Source: UBA2336 sp964419145
GTDB lineage: Bacteria; Bacteroidota; Bacteroidia; Cytophagales; Cyclobacteriaceae
Length of the DNA: 64,000 nt
Reading direction: 5' to 3'
NCBI GenBank assembly: GCA_964419145.1
Contig: CAYQOM010000003.1
Span: 62,001 to 126,000 of the forward strand
Shown: positions 50,516 to 58,720 of the stretch, piece after piece
How positions within the stretch are numbered: position 1 is the stretch's first letter
Layout of the letters: every line of letters starts with the position of its first letter
Position numbers and translations under genes: made by a program
The notes under the pieces: generated by a model
The model's input: the letters and a program-made list of their open reading frames with translations, nothing else
The model's database searches: none
What the model was told of the DNA's origin: nothing

Positions 50516-51307
50516 TCACTTCACGCTTAACTCTTTAATAAACCTCCTACACGCCTCCTCCGGTCTTTCATGCTTCATAAAATTTTGCCCCATTAAAAAA
50601 CCCTCATACCCATACTTCCTAAGCTCCAACACTGTGTTAGCCTGATCAATCCCACTCTCCGATATCTTCACAAAAGAAGAAGGAATTTTTTCCGCCAACT
50701 CACGCGATACATCTACGGATACTTCAAATGTTCTCAAGTTTCGGTTGTTTACTCCGAGTAAATCAGTACCTGAATCCAGGTTACTCATCAACTCTGCTTC
50801 GTCATGAACTTCCAGCAAAACCTCTAGCCCCAATCCGTGTGCAACAGACGTGAACCATTTAATTTGCTCGGGCTCCAGACAAGCAGCAATCAGCAGGATC
50901 ACATCAGCGCCCATAGCTTTGGCTTCTGCAATCTGGTATTCATCTACAATAAACTCTTTACGCAATATCGGCACATCCACTACCCTTCTTGCCTGTATTA
51001 AATCATCGGTTGTTCCGCCAAAAAATTCATGATCGGTTAGTATTGACAAACCCGAACACCCAGCAGTTGCATAACCCGAGGCGATCTCATCCACCACCAC
51101 GTTTGGATGAATGGCACCTTGCGATGGAGACTTGCGTTTGATTTCAGCAATGATACCGGAAGCACCCGATTGCTTTAAGGTTTTCACCAACGAAAAACAG
51201 GTTCGCGAAAATCCAGCTTCCTTTTCCAGTAAAGCAAAAGGAACCTTCTCCTTTTGTGCAGCAACTTCCTTTCGCTTATGGGCCGTTATCGTTTCGAGTA
51301 TGTTCAC
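50516..51307 (-). CDS. trpC: Indole-3-glycerol-phosphate synthase
   Basis: 263 residues. IIAEIKRKSPSQG (active-site Lys in EIKRKSPS), LSILTDHEFFGG, VPILRKEFIVDEYQI (Lys), VNNRNLRTFEV and ISESGI all match TrpC. It decarboxylates and closes CdRP to indole-glycerol phosphate. The start overlaps the trpD stop by 4 bp. Confidence 0.96.
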   Translation of the reverse strand: MNILETITAHKRKEVAAQKEKVPFALLEKEAGFSRTCFSLVKTLKQSGASGIIAEIKRKSPSQGAIHPNVVVDEIASGYATAGCSGLSILTDHEFFGGTTDDLIQARRVVDVPILRKEFIVDEYQIAEAKAMGADVILLIAACLEPEQIKWFTSVAHGLGLEVLLEVHDEAELMSNLDSGTDLLGVNNRNLRTFEVSVDVSRELAEKIPSSFVKISESGIDQANTVLELRKYGYEGFLMGQNFMKHERPEEACRRFIKELSVK

Positions 51308-52290
51308 GTGTTCAACAGTTTTTTAAATACATCATACGCCTTACCCGAGGCAAGTGCTTCGGTAGCTTTCGCAACTGCCTGCTCAATTCCGGCTTCCTGA
51401 TCCGCACAAAACAAAGCCATGGAAGCATTGGCAATCACCGCTGCATTTTGTTGTTCGGCTCCTTTTCCTTCCAGGATGTTCAGAAAAATCTTTGCCGATT
51501 CCTCAACGGAATTTCCACCGGCTATATCCGAATAGGTTACCTGAGGCAAACCCAAATCGGTTGGCGTTGATACACGCTCGCCTTTATTGAAGAAATATTT
51601 AAACGGACCGGTCAATGAAATCTCATCATAACCATCCAATCCATGCAGAATCACAAAGTCCTTATCAGTATCCTGATATAAATACCCATACTGGCGCGCC
51701 AACTCAAGACTAAACACCCCTACCAACTGTCGTGTTGGAAAGGCAGGATTCACCATTGGTCCCAGCATGTTGAAAAATGTTTTTACCCCCAACTCTTTAC
51801 GGATGGGTGCTACATTTTTCATAGCGGGGTGAAACAACGGTGCATGCATGAAACAAATATTGGCGCGGTCGAGACTTCGTTTCAATTCATCCACATCATT
51901 GGTAAATTGATAACCAAAGTATTCCAGCACATTGGACGAACCACACGCTGACGAGACTCCATAGTTACCGTGCTTGGCAACCGGCTGATCGGCAGCTGCT
52001 ACAACAAAGGAAGAGAGCGTTGAAATATTAAAGGTATTTTTTCCATCACCACCCGTACCACAAACATCCATTACTGGTTCATCAAACCTTACCGGTATGC
52101 ACAACTCTAACATTGCATCGCGAAAACCTTCCAATTCTTCTACAGTAATGTTGCGCATCATGTACACCGTCATGAAGGAAGACATCTGACTTGGGTTGTA
52201 TTTTCCGGATGCCAACTCAATCAGCACGTGCCGGGCTTCCTGCTTGGTCAGCGATTGGTGGTCGATCAATTCATTTAATACCTGTTTCAT
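51304..52290 (-). CDS. trpD: Anthranilate phosphoribosyltransferase
   Basis: 328 residues, normal for TrpD. The PRPP motif CGTGGDGKNTFNIST lies at about 77-91, followed by KHGNYGVSSACGSSNVLE. LGPMVNP near 172 is also typical. It transfers phosphoribose to anthranilate. Stop overlaps trpC by ATGA. It is separate from trpG, unlike the TrpGD fusions of some bacteria. Confidence 0.96.
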   Translation of the reverse strand: MKQVLNELIDHQSLTKQEARHVLIELASGKYNPSQMSSFMTVYMMRNITVEELEGFRDAMLELCIPVRFDEPVMDVCGTGGDGKNTFNISTLSSFVVAAADQPVAKHGNYGVSSACGSSNVLEYFGYQFTNDVDELKRSLDRANICFMHAPLFHPAMKNVAPIRKELGVKTFFNMLGPMVNPAFPTRQLVGVFSLELARQYGYLYQDTDKDFVILHGLDGYDEISLTGPFKYFFNKGERVSTPTDLGLPQVTYSDIAGGNSVEESAKIFLNILEGKGAEQQNAAVIANASMALFCADQEAGIEQAVAKATEALASGKAYDVFKKLLNT

Positions 52291-52297
52291 AATTTCT

Positions 52298-52864
52298 TCA
52301 ATTCTTTAACCAATTCGCCATCATCTTCGGTCCTTCCGGTGTCATGATCGACTCCGGATGAAACTGCAATCCGCGTACATCGTATTTTTTATGCCGGATA
52401 CCCATAATCATCCCTTCTGTGTTGCGGGCAGTTACGACTAAGTCAGGTGTAAGTGACTCAGGCGATACAGCCCATGAATGGTAATGACACACCTGAAATG
52501 TTGGCGGTACGTTCTTGAAAAGCACTTCGTCATTATCCTCTACCGAAGTCTGGGAGGTAACACCATGCAATACTTTCGGAATGTTGAACAACGAAGCACC
52601 AAACACTTCGGCAATGCCCTGATGCCCAAGGCAGATACCCAGAATGCTTTTGCTGGCCGCATAGGTTTGAATGAGTGCCTTCATAATGCCCGCCTCATCC
52701 GGAATACCCGGGCCAGGCGACAACAATATTTTATCGTACTTACCTACTGCTTCAAGTGCAATTTTATCGTTGCGAAACACATCGTAGTCGTAATTCAGTT
52801 CCCGTACAATGTGTACGAGGTTATAGGTAAATGAATCGTAGTTATCGAGAATCAGAATTTTCAT
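52298..52864 (-). CDS. trpG: Anthranilate synthase glutaminase component
   Basis: 188 residues, class I glutamine amidotransferase: LSPGPGIPDEAG (about 48-59), nucleophile Cys in GICLGHQGIAEVFG (Cys about 78), and the His-x-Glu near the end in QFHPESIMTPEG. Supplies ammonia to TrpE. It lies 4 bp after trpE. Some close relatives serve pabA; the context says trpG. Confidence 0.95.
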   Translation of the reverse strand: MKILILDNYDSFTYNLVHIVRELNYDYDVFRNDKIALEAVGKYDKILLSPGPGIPDEAGIMKALIQTYAASKSILGICLGHQGIAEVFGASLFNIPKVLHGVTSQTSVEDNDEVLFKNVPPTFQVCHYHSWAVSPESLTPDLVVTARNTEGMIMGIRHKKYDVRGLQFHPESIMTPEGPKMMANWLKN

Positions 52865-52868
52865 AGAA

Positions 52869-54266
52869 TCAGATTTCTTCAGCCATCAAAATCGCTTTGC
52901 GCAAGGCACCAAGCTTATTGTTTACTTCGTTTAATTCACTCTCCGGGTTTGATTTGGAAACCACACCGGCTCCAGCCTGATAGATCAGCTCATTATCCTT
53001 ACTCAAAAAGGTACGAATCATAATCGCATGGTTGAAGTCGCCATTAAAACCGAGGAAGCCGATGGCGCCACCATAAAACCCCCGGTTAACATTTTCATAT
53101 TTATCGATCAGCATAAGCGCTTTATGTTTCGGTGCACCCGATAACGTACCGGCCGGAAACGTGGCCGCTGCCATCTGTACGGTTTCTGATTGATCCTTGA
53201 GTTTCCCGGTCACTTCCGAAACGAGGTGAATGACATGCGAGTAATATTGTATTTCTTTGAACACCGCTACGTTTACATCATGCGCATGGCGGCTCATGTC
53301 GTTGCGCGCCAGGTCGACCAGCATAATATGCTCTGCATTTTCCTTTTCATCTTCGGCCAACCGGTTCGCCAGTTCAGCATCTTTCTGATCATCACCCGTT
53401 CTGCGAAAGGTTCCGGCTATCGGAAATATACTCGCCTGATTTTTACTCACCTTCAATTGCGCCTCCGGAGAAGATCCAAATAATTTGAAATTACCGTAAT
53501 CAAAATAAAACAAGTATGGAGATGGGTTGATGGATCGCAGTGCACGGTACACATTGAATTCATCACCTTTAAACGAGGTCGTAAATCTTCTGGAAAGCAC
53601 AAGCTGAAAAACATCGCCCCGGTTGCAATGTTCTATGCCTTTTTCAACGGATGTCATGAAAGCTTGGTCATCCAGGTTGGAGGTTTCACCATTCACCGTT
53701 TTGAACGCATAGGTGGAGAACCGATTGCTGTAAATCAACTTTTCAATACGTGAAAGCGTACTCTCCTGCTCATCCGCCCGATGCTCCGTTAAGGTTAACT
53801 CGTTTGAGAAATGATCGACCACGATTACGTACCGGTAAAGTTTGTACACGATATCCGGAACCTGATACTCGCGTTGATCAACTTCTACTTCTTCGAAATA
53901 CCGCACGGCATCATACGCCATAAAACCAAACAATCCGTTGCCGGGAGTGGCTTTGGTTCCGTTTTGTTTGATGGAAAAAGAAGAACGGAATTTTTCCAAC
54001 GCGCTTAACACATGCGTGCGTTCAGCAATCAATTCTGTCTTCGTTACTCCATCCGGTTGAGTAACCTTTATTTTATTTCGATCTACTTCAAACGAAGCAA
54101 TCGGATCACAACAGATCAGCGACAAGCTGTTTTCGTGCCCGTGGTAATCGGAACTTTCCAACAAAATACTTCCGGCAAAAACATCGCGCAGCTTCAGGTA
54201 AATATTTACCGGTGTGAGGGTATCGGCCAGTAACTTCTTTGTAAATACGTTCAGTTCAACTTTCAT
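52869..54266 (-). CDS. trpE: Anthranilate synthase component I
   Basis: 465 residues. An N-terminal feedback-binding region contains the LLESSDYHG segment, in which LLESS is the conserved Trp-binding motif. The catalytic C-terminal domain has GDVFQLVLSRRF, IAGTFRRTGD, HIMLVDLARND, FPAGTLSGAPKHKA and GGAIGF, typical of TrpE. First structural gene of the trp operon. The LLESS motif and the attenuator upstream together imply both enzyme-level and transcription-level feedback by tryptophan. Confidence 0.96.
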   Translation of the reverse strand: MKVELNVFTKKLLADTLTPVNIYLKLRDVFAGSILLESSDYHGHENSLSLICCDPIASFEVDRNKIKVTQPDGVTKTELIAERTHVLSALEKFRSSFSIKQNGTKATPGNGLFGFMAYDAVRYFEEVEVDQREYQVPDIVYKLYRYVIVVDHFSNELTLTEHRADEQESTLSRIEKLIYSNRFSTYAFKTVNGETSNLDDQAFMTSVEKGIEHCNRGDVFQLVLSRRFTTSFKGDEFNVYRALRSINPSPYLFYFDYGNFKLFGSSPEAQLKVSKNQASIFPIAGTFRRTGDDQKDAELANRLAEDEKENAEHIMLVDLARNDMSRHAHDVNVAVFKEIQYYSHVIHLVSEVTGKLKDQSETVQMAAATFPAGTLSGAPKHKALMLIDKYENVNRGFYGGAIGFLGFNGDFNHAIMIRTFLSKDNELIYQAGAGVVSKSNPESELNEVNNKLGALRKAILMAEEI

Positions 54267-54279
54267 TCTTTAACAGCAT

Positions 54280-54320
54280 TAAAAATAAAAAGGCCCGCTC
54301 CTTGAATCGGGGCGGGCCTT
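54280..54320 (-). terminator. Attenuator terminator upstream of trpE
   Basis: 9-bp GC-rich stem AAGGCCCGC / GCGGGCCTT with a 13-nt loop followed by an eleven-base T/A tract with ten T. On the strand of trpE and only 13 bp before its start codon. Confidence 0.93.
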
Positions 54321-54344
54321 CCGCATGTATACTTTTTAGTCATT

Positions 54345-54416
54345 CTAAAGCATAGCCATCCACCGATTCGATTTGAACCCGTGCCACCACCATGCAAATG
54401 AATAATTTCTAATCAT
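54345..54416 (-). CDS. trpL: trp leader peptide
   Basis: 23 codons and a TAG stop. Trp codons occur at positions 9, 10, 11 (TGG TGG TGG) and 19. Four Trp in 23 residues is far above expectation and lies just before a terminator and the trp operon, as in classical leader peptides. The ATG is 6 bp after the stop of the THX gene. The function is regulatory: stalling at the Trp triplet leaves the pairing segment 54369-54363 free and prevents terminator formation. Confidence 0.9.
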   Translation of the reverse strand: MIRNYSFAWWWHGFKSNRWMAML

Positions 54417-54422
54417 AAAATT

Positions 54423-54605
54423 TTATTCAGCCTTTTTTCGTGCTGTCTTTCTTGGCTTTTCAGCTTTTGATTCATCCTTAGGTTTACCAACTTTCTTCGA
54501 GGTTGCGCGCTTCAAACGTGCCTTGATCGAGTTCTTGTTACGGGATACACCGTATGAGCCTCTCCAGCGTTTTCCTTGTTTCGATTTTTTATCGCCTTTA
54601 CCCAT
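54423..54605 (-). CDS. 30S ribosomal protein THX
   Basis: 60 residues from the ATG at 54605. The MGKGDKKSKQGKRWRGSYGV start is the THX signature, and a Lys/Arg/Ala-rich tail follows. THX is a small basic protein of the 30S head in Thermus and is encoded in many Bacteroidota. An earlier ATG gives a hydrophobic extension not seen in the family. Its stop is 6 bp from the trp leader start, so transcription may continue into the attenuator. A -7 candidate TATACTTG lies at 54633-54626. Confidence 0.9.
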   Translation of the reverse strand: MGKGDKKSKQGKRWRGSYGVSRNKNSIKARLKRATSKKVGKPKDESKAEKPRKTARKKAE

Positions 54606-54625
54606 TGACGTAAACTTTTGTGGAG

Positions 54626-54633
54626 CAAGTATA
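54626..54633 (-). promoter_or_regulatory. Candidate -7 promoter element for THX/trp transcript
   Basis: TATACTTG differs by one base from TAnnTTTG and lies 21-28 bp upstream of the THX ATG. TTTGTAATTTC about 20 bp further up could supply the -33 element. No better candidate was seen between THX and the leader ORF. Confidence 0.4.
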
Positions 54634-54727
54634 AGAAGCGTGTTTGAAATTACAAAATCCAAGGCCAAATCGGGGTTATTTTATAACTTAATCACCGGTT
54701 AAACGGTTATAGAATAAAACTGAGGTT

Positions 54728-55195
54728 ATGGCTAAGGCATCTTTACCACTCATTGACGCTTTGCGCAGAACAGCCCGTAAACTTTCCCAAAGTTCGGATT
54801 ATCAGTGGGGGCATATGGGTTCGTGTAACTGTGGGTTTCTTGCTCAGGAAATCACCCGGTTAAACAAAGCCGAAATTCATAGAAGAGCGATGGAACGCTA
54901 TGGCGATTGGAACGAACAGCTAAACGACTACTGCCCTACCAGCGGACTTCCCCTGGACGATGTAATTTCCGAAATGATAGCTTTTGGCTTTGATGCCGAT
55001 GACCTGAAACACCTGGAAAGACTATCCGACCCCAATATTTTGAGAACCTTCCCACTGGAGGAACGAAACCTTAAGCACAACAGTAAAGCAGATGTAATCC
55101 GGTACCTGAATGCGTGGGCCAATCTCCTCGAACAACACCTGGTAAACTCGATTGCATTGCCCGAACTTGAGCTACCGGCTACAGCGGAAGTGTAA
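54728..55195 (+). CDS. Conserved Bacteroidota hypothetical protein (155 residues)
   Basis: Soluble helical protein. It begins MAKASLPLIDALRRTARKLS and holds a YQWGHMGSCNCGFLAQEIT segment with clustered Gly/Cys, and a YCPTSGLPLDDVI stretch. The conserved Cys/His residues (HMGSCNCG; YCP) might bind a metal. I recognise the style as a common Bacteroidota protein but know no function. The stop overlaps the end of the convergent GNAT gene by 17 bp. Confidence 0.72.
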   Translation: MAKASLPLIDALRRTARKLSQSSDYQWGHMGSCNCGFLAQEITRLNKAEIHRRAMERYGDWNEQLNDYCPTSGLPLDDVISEMIAFGFDADDLKHLERLSDPNILRTFPLEERNLKHNSKADVIRYLNAWANLLEQHLVNSIALPELELPATAEV

Positions 55196-55721
55196 ACAGG
55201 ATACAGTCTTTCGGTTCATTGCCTTGATTGACAAACCGAAACCAGTTGGGAAGGCGAGCCTCTTCTTTCAATCCGCATTTATGCAACACTTTGATGGAGG
55301 CCGTGTTCTCCGCATCAACAAAAGTCCCGATTCGATAGATATCAGGCTGTCTCTTTAAGATTCTCAATACAGCTTGGGTGGCCTCTGTAGCAAACCCCTT
55401 CCCCCATTGGGTCGGACTTACAATATATCCGAACTGAATTTTTCCAAAATCATTTACTATGCCAAAGCCACCAATAAGCCTGAACGAATCTTTCAAGCGT
55501 ATGGAAAAGGAAAAATCCAAGCCTGCCGTCCAGGCTGATCGGGCATACCGTAAAAAACTACGGGTATCGCGAATGGATTGATGGGTTGGCCAGGATACAA
55601 ACCGGGTGGCCTCATCCTTGCTGGCATAAGCATAAAAGATTTCCTCGGCATCTTCGTACCTTAGCCGCTGAAGTACCAGCCGCTCCGTTTCTATTTTCTC
55701 AGGAATTAATAGACGCTGCAC
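55179..55721 (-). CDS. GNAT (RimJ/RimL-type) N-acetyltransferase
   Basis: 180 residues. ETERLVLQRLRYEDAEEIF start, GGFGIVNDFGKIQFGYIVSPTQWGKGFATEATQAVL with the acetyl-CoA loop (QWGKGFATEA), and VDAENTASIKVLHKCGLKEEAR near the end are typical of ribosomal-protein or general small-molecule acetyltransferases. Acceptor unknown. Convergent with the 155-residue gene, overlapping by 17 bp. Confidence 0.9.
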   Translation of the reverse strand: MQRLLIPEKIETERLVLQRLRYEDAEEIFYAYASKDEATRFVSWPTHQSIRDTRSFLRYARSAWTAGLDFSFSIRLKDSFRLIGGFGIVNDFGKIQFGYIVSPTQWGKGFATEATQAVLRILKRQPDIYRIGTFVDAENTASIKVLHKCGLKEEARLPNWFRFVNQGNEPKDCILFTLPL

Positions 55722-55743
55722 AGGTTAAACATAGCAAATTTAC

Positions 55744-55986
55744 ATGGCCAAAAGTCAGAACATTGTTCACGAATATTTCAAGAAACAACTGGAAGATGGC
55801 ATCCGGATATTGGTGAAGGTAAATCCTTACCGCTTTACCGGAACGGAGATCACCATTTCTCCACAGAACGAAACGCACATTCGTGAGCTTACGTTTGATG
55901 AACACATTTTTGAAGATTTGGAAGCAGATGGGTTTGAACGGTGTAACCCGTTGGAATTCAACCTGTATTTATCCGGTCTGGCCTGA
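55744..55986 (+). CDS. Small hypothetical protein (80 residues)
   Basis: A soluble, acidic protein MAKSQNIVHEYFKKQLEDGI... with mixed alpha/beta pattern (IRILVKVNPYRFTGTEITIS). No motif recognised. It lies 43 bp upstream of the SRP RNA and is divergent from the GNAT gene. Probably expressed on its own. Confidence 0.65.
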   Translation: MAKSQNIVHEYFKKQLEDGIRILVKVNPYRFTGTEITISPQNETHIRELTFDEHIFEDLEADGFERCNPLEFNLYLSGLA

Positions 55987-56016
55987 ATTTATCCGAATCA
56001 AAACCGGAAAACCTTT

Positions 56017-56024
56017 TATATTTG
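56017..56024 (+). promoter_or_regulatory. -7 element of the SRP RNA promoter
   Basis: TATATTTG matches the Bacteroidota consensus TAnnTTTG exactly and ends 6 bp before the predicted 5' end of the SRP RNA, as expected for a -7 box. Confidence 0.78.
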
Positions 56025-56029
56025 CACCC

Positions 56030-56121
56030 GGCAAGCCGGCACGACCAGCTCCTGCTGAACTCCCCCAGGACCGGAAGGTAGCAAGGGTAGGCGGTTGTAG
56101 CGGTGCGATGTTCGGTTTGCC
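56030..56121 (+). ncRNA. ffs: Signal recognition particle RNA (small bacterial type)
   Basis: The apical hairpin with the GGAA tetraloop and asymmetric loop, CCAGGACCGGAAGGTAGCAA then GGG (about 56066-56088), is the conserved Ffh-binding part. The ends pair: GGCAAGCCG (56030-56038) with CGGTTTGCC (56113-56121), followed by TTTTTATTTT as terminator. Length about 92 nt, the Alu-less form. With Ffh it targets nascent membrane proteins to SecYEG. Confidence 0.93.
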
Positions 56122-56183
56122 ATTTTTATTTTCTCCCCTCCGATCAGATTCCTTATTTTTACCCTGTTAAACCACTACCAAAC

Positions 56184-56840
56184 ATGAAGTTTTTTATCGA
56201 TACCGCGAACCTGAACGAAATCAAAGAAGCATACGACCTGGGCGTACTGGATGGCGTAACCACCAACCCCTCGTTGATGGCCAAAGAAGGCGTTAAAGGT
56301 CATGATAATATCAAGGCACACTACAAAGCCATCTGCAACATTGTTGACAATAATGTGAGCGCTGAAGTAATCGCTACCGACTACGACAACATCATTAAAG
56401 AAGGCAAAGAACTAGCTAAGATTGATGATAAAATCGTGGTAAAAGTGCCGATGATTAAAGATGGTGTGAAGGCTTTGCGTTACTTTTCCAATGAAGGCAT
56501 TCGTACAAATTGTACACTTGTTTTCTCAGCAGGTCAGGCGCTTTTGGCTGCCAAAGCCGGAGCAAGTTATGTATCTCCGTTTCTCGGAAGATTGGATGAT
56601 GTTTCGCAAGATGGTTTGGAACTGATTGCCCAGATTCGCCACATATATGATAACTACGGATTTGAAACCGAAGTATTAGCCGCCTCCATCCGCCACGTCA
56701 TGCACCTGATCAAGTGTGCCGAAATTGGTTCCGATGTGGCCACGTGTCCACTTAGTGTAATTACCGGATTGCTTAAGCATCCACTCACAGACATCGGCCT
56801 GGAAAAATTCCTTGCTGATCACAAAAAAGTAAACGGATAA
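56184..56840 (+). CDS. tal: Transaldolase (small FSA/TalC type)
   Basis: 218 residues from the ATG at 56184; upstream codons belong to the SRP RNA tail. KFFIDTANLNEIKEA start, GVTTNPSLMAKEG, VVKVPMIKDGVKAL (Schiff-base Lys), NCTLVFSAGQALLAAKAGA and VSPFLGRLDD all fit the small transaldolase/fructose-6-phosphate aldolase subfamily. Transfers dihydroxyacetone in the pentose phosphate pathway. Confidence 0.95.
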   Translation: MKFFIDTANLNEIKEAYDLGVLDGVTTNPSLMAKEGVKGHDNIKAHYKAICNIVDNNVSAEVIATDYDNIIKEGKELAKIDDKIVVKVPMIKDGVKALRYFSNEGIRTNCTLVFSAGQALLAAKAGASYVSPFLGRLDDVSQDGLELIAQIRHIYDNYGFETEVLAASIRHVMHLIKCAEIGSDVATCPLSVITGLLKHPLTDIGLEKFLADHKKVNG

Positions 56841-56905
56841 TCATAAGATTTGGGACTTAGGCGCCAAGATTTTAAACTATGAATTTTAAACTTTGAATCA
56901 ACTGA

Positions 56906-57613
56906 ATGTTCTCAACCGACCCCGTAGTACGCGTTAAAGAAGCCAGTATTTTTCAAGACCATAACACAGTGTTGGGAAGCATCAGCTTTGACATTGAAAA
57001 AGGGGAATTTGTTTTTCTGGTAGGAAGAACCGGTTCAGGTAAATCATCGCTACTTAAAACAATGTATGCCGACCTGCCCTTGCGTTTGGGTGATATTGAA
57101 ATTGCAGGCTTTAACATTCGTGGTATCAAACATTCGGAAATTCCGATGCTGCGCAGAAAGCTCGGCATCATCTTCCAGGATTTTCAACTTTTTCCTGATC
57201 GTACCGTGGCAGAGAACCTGTTGTTTGTCATGAAAGCCACCGGCTGGACCGACAGCAGCAAAATGAAAACGCGCCTGCAAGAGGTATTGATGAAAGTGGG
57301 ATTGGGTGCAGTAGAGAAAAAAATGCCGCATCAACTTTCGGGTGGCGAGCAGCAGCGTGTAGTCATTGCGCGTGCACTCATAAATGAACCATCCATTCTG
57401 ATTGCTGATGAACCCACCGGAAACCTGGATCCGGAAGTATCGTACGGCATTCTGAAAGTCTTTCAGGAAATCAATAAAAGTGGAACTGCGGTATTAATGG
57501 CTACCCATGATTACGGGCTGATTAAAAAATTCCCTTGCCGGATTTTGAAATGCGAAGACGGTAAGGTGATCGACTCGGCTAAAGAACCCTTTGAACTGAC
57601 TACCGGGTACTAA
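56906..57613 (+). CDS. ftsE: Cell-division ABC ATPase FtsE-like
   Basis: 235 residues. Walker A GRTGSGKSS (about 40-48), Q-loop FQDFQLFPDRTVAEN, signature LSGGEQQRV, Walker B ILIADEPTGNLD. The FQDFQLFPDRT and ADEPTGNLDP segments mark the FtsE group. FtsE pairs with FtsX to control peptidoglycan hydrolases at the septum; no ftsX is adjacent. The stop overlaps the stop of the convergent gene (CTAA). Confidence 0.88.
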   Translation: MFSTDPVVRVKEASIFQDHNTVLGSISFDIEKGEFVFLVGRTGSGKSSLLKTMYADLPLRLGDIEIAGFNIRGIKHSEIPMLRRKLGIIFQDFQLFPDRTVAENLLFVMKATGWTDSSKMKTRLQEVLMKVGLGAVEKKMPHQLSGGEQQRVVIARALINEPSILIADEPTGNLDPEVSYGILKVFQEINKSGTAVLMATHDYGLIKKFPCRILKCEDGKVIDSAKEPFELTTGY

Positions 57614-58122
57614 GCTTCGGTCTGCCCGCGCTCTTCTTCTTCCTGATTTTGTTGATCAATTTTATGAAGCTGTTGATTCAGTAAATCAATCCGAATCAGT
57701 AAGTTCAGCACCAAGGCTTCTTTTACTTTTTTACTGGGACTCGTACGCATTTCTTCTTTCAATACTTCATACATAGCTTCCAGTTGCTTGAAATCATTGG
57801 TAAAACCATTCAGGTTAGGTTCACCATGGTGCGCTTCGATCATTTCAACCTTATCGGCAATTTCACGGAAATAGAATTTCTCCACATCCTGCAGTTCTTT
57901 TAAAGCAACCTGGTTATCACTTGTCGGCATGATACGGGGGTATAACAAGTAAGCTGACAGTGCCATAAAAAAAACAGCCGCAGCCCGCCAGAAAATCAGG
58001 CTTATGGCAGACTGATTACCAAACATCGTTGTCTTGATATTCTTCCACACCCGTTCTGATGGCTCCCGATCATCAAATGCCTGACGATTGGCCTGCACAA
58101 ATTCTTCCAGTTTTTTACTCAT
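57610..58122 (-). CDS. Probable anti-sigma factor (single TM)
   Basis: 170 residues: a cytoplasmic N-terminal region (VQANRQAFDDREPSERVWKNI) of the kind seen in Bacteroidota anti-sigma factors, one TM (about 42-60) and a helical periplasmic part (about 70-160). Overlaps the ECF sigma gene by ATGA. It lacks an obvious zinc HxxxCxxC motif. The pairing with the sigma factor is the main support. Confidence 0.75.
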   Translation of the reverse strand: MSKKLEEFVQANRQAFDDREPSERVWKNIKTTMFGNQSAISLIFWRAAAVFFMALSAYLLYPRIMPTSDNQVALKELQDVEKFYFREIADKVEMIEAHHGEPNLNGFTNDFKQLEAMYEVLKEEMRTSPSKKVKEALVLNLLIRIDLLNQQLHKIDQQNQEEEERGQTEA

Positions 58123-58703
58123 AACATTCCGGTTAAAAGTTCCTTCAATTTCTTTTTTGAACGGTTCAACTGCGACTTTGAAGTTGATTCCGTCACTCCT
58201 AATATCTCTGCGATCTCCTGATGATCGTATCCTTCCAACAAATACAGCGAAAGCACCGATCGGTAACCATCCGGAAGTGACTCGATGGCGCGCTTCACTT
58301 TATCTACCGTTAACTCCGCCTTGTATACTTCCTCTCCTTCTTCCTCAGGTAAATCAAAATCTTCACCCTCGGGCAACAACTCAAACCTGCGCTTCTTCAA
58401 CGCGTTAATCGACTTGTTTACCACAATGCGTTTCAGCCATGATCCAAACGTAGCATCGCCACGGTAATTGTCCAGGTTGCGGAAGGCGTTGATAAACGAT
58501 TCTTGTAAAACATCTTCAGCCTCATCCTCACGCCCGGTTATCCTGTACGCCACATTGTACATCGACCTGGAATACAGCTTATAAATCCTGAAATGCGCAT
58601 CCTGGTCGCCCGACCGGCAACGCTCCAGTAAATCATGATGCAAATTCAGGATATTCTGATCCAACACAACAAGTTCCGGTTTAATAGACACCCAAACGGC
58701 CAA
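58119..58703 (-). CDS. ECF RNA polymerase sigma factor
   Basis: 194 residues with sigma region 2 (YNVAYRITGREDEAEDVLQES, INAFRNLDNYRGDATFGSWLKRI) and region 4 (SLYLLEGYDHQEIAEILGVTESTSKSQLNRSK). An acidic linker (EGEDFDLPEEEGEE) separates them. It heads a two-gene unit with the membrane anti-sigma candidate, the usual design for envelope-stress control. Target promoters are not recognised here. Confidence 0.93.
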   Translation of the reverse strand: MAVWVSIKPELVVLDQNILNLHHDLLERCRSGDQDAHFRIYKLYSRSMYNVAYRITGREDEAEDVLQESFINAFRNLDNYRGDATFGSWLKRIVVNKSINALKKRRFELLPEGEDFDLPEEEGEEVYKAELTVDKVKRAIESLPDGYRSVLSLYLLEGYDHQEIAEILGVTESTSKSQLNRSKKKLKELLTGML

Positions 58704-58720
58704 ACCGTTGCACGAAAGGG

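Larger units (their letters stand above)
54280..54416 (-). promoter_or_regulatory. trp operon transcription attenuator
   Basis: On the minus strand a 23-codon leader ORF (54416-54345) is followed 24 nt later by an intrinsic terminator: stem AAGGCCCGC / GCGGGCCTT (54320-54312 and 54298-54290), extendable by three pairs, then TTTTTATTTTT (54290-54280). The trpE ATG is 13 bp further. Within the leader, GAATCGG (54369-54363) is complementary to CCGATTC in the terminator's left arm/loop (54310-54304). With GG beyond it, it can pair with CC, giving a competing antiterminator about 15 nt after the Trp codons. This is the geometry of ribosome-mediated attenuation. Confidence 0.88.
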
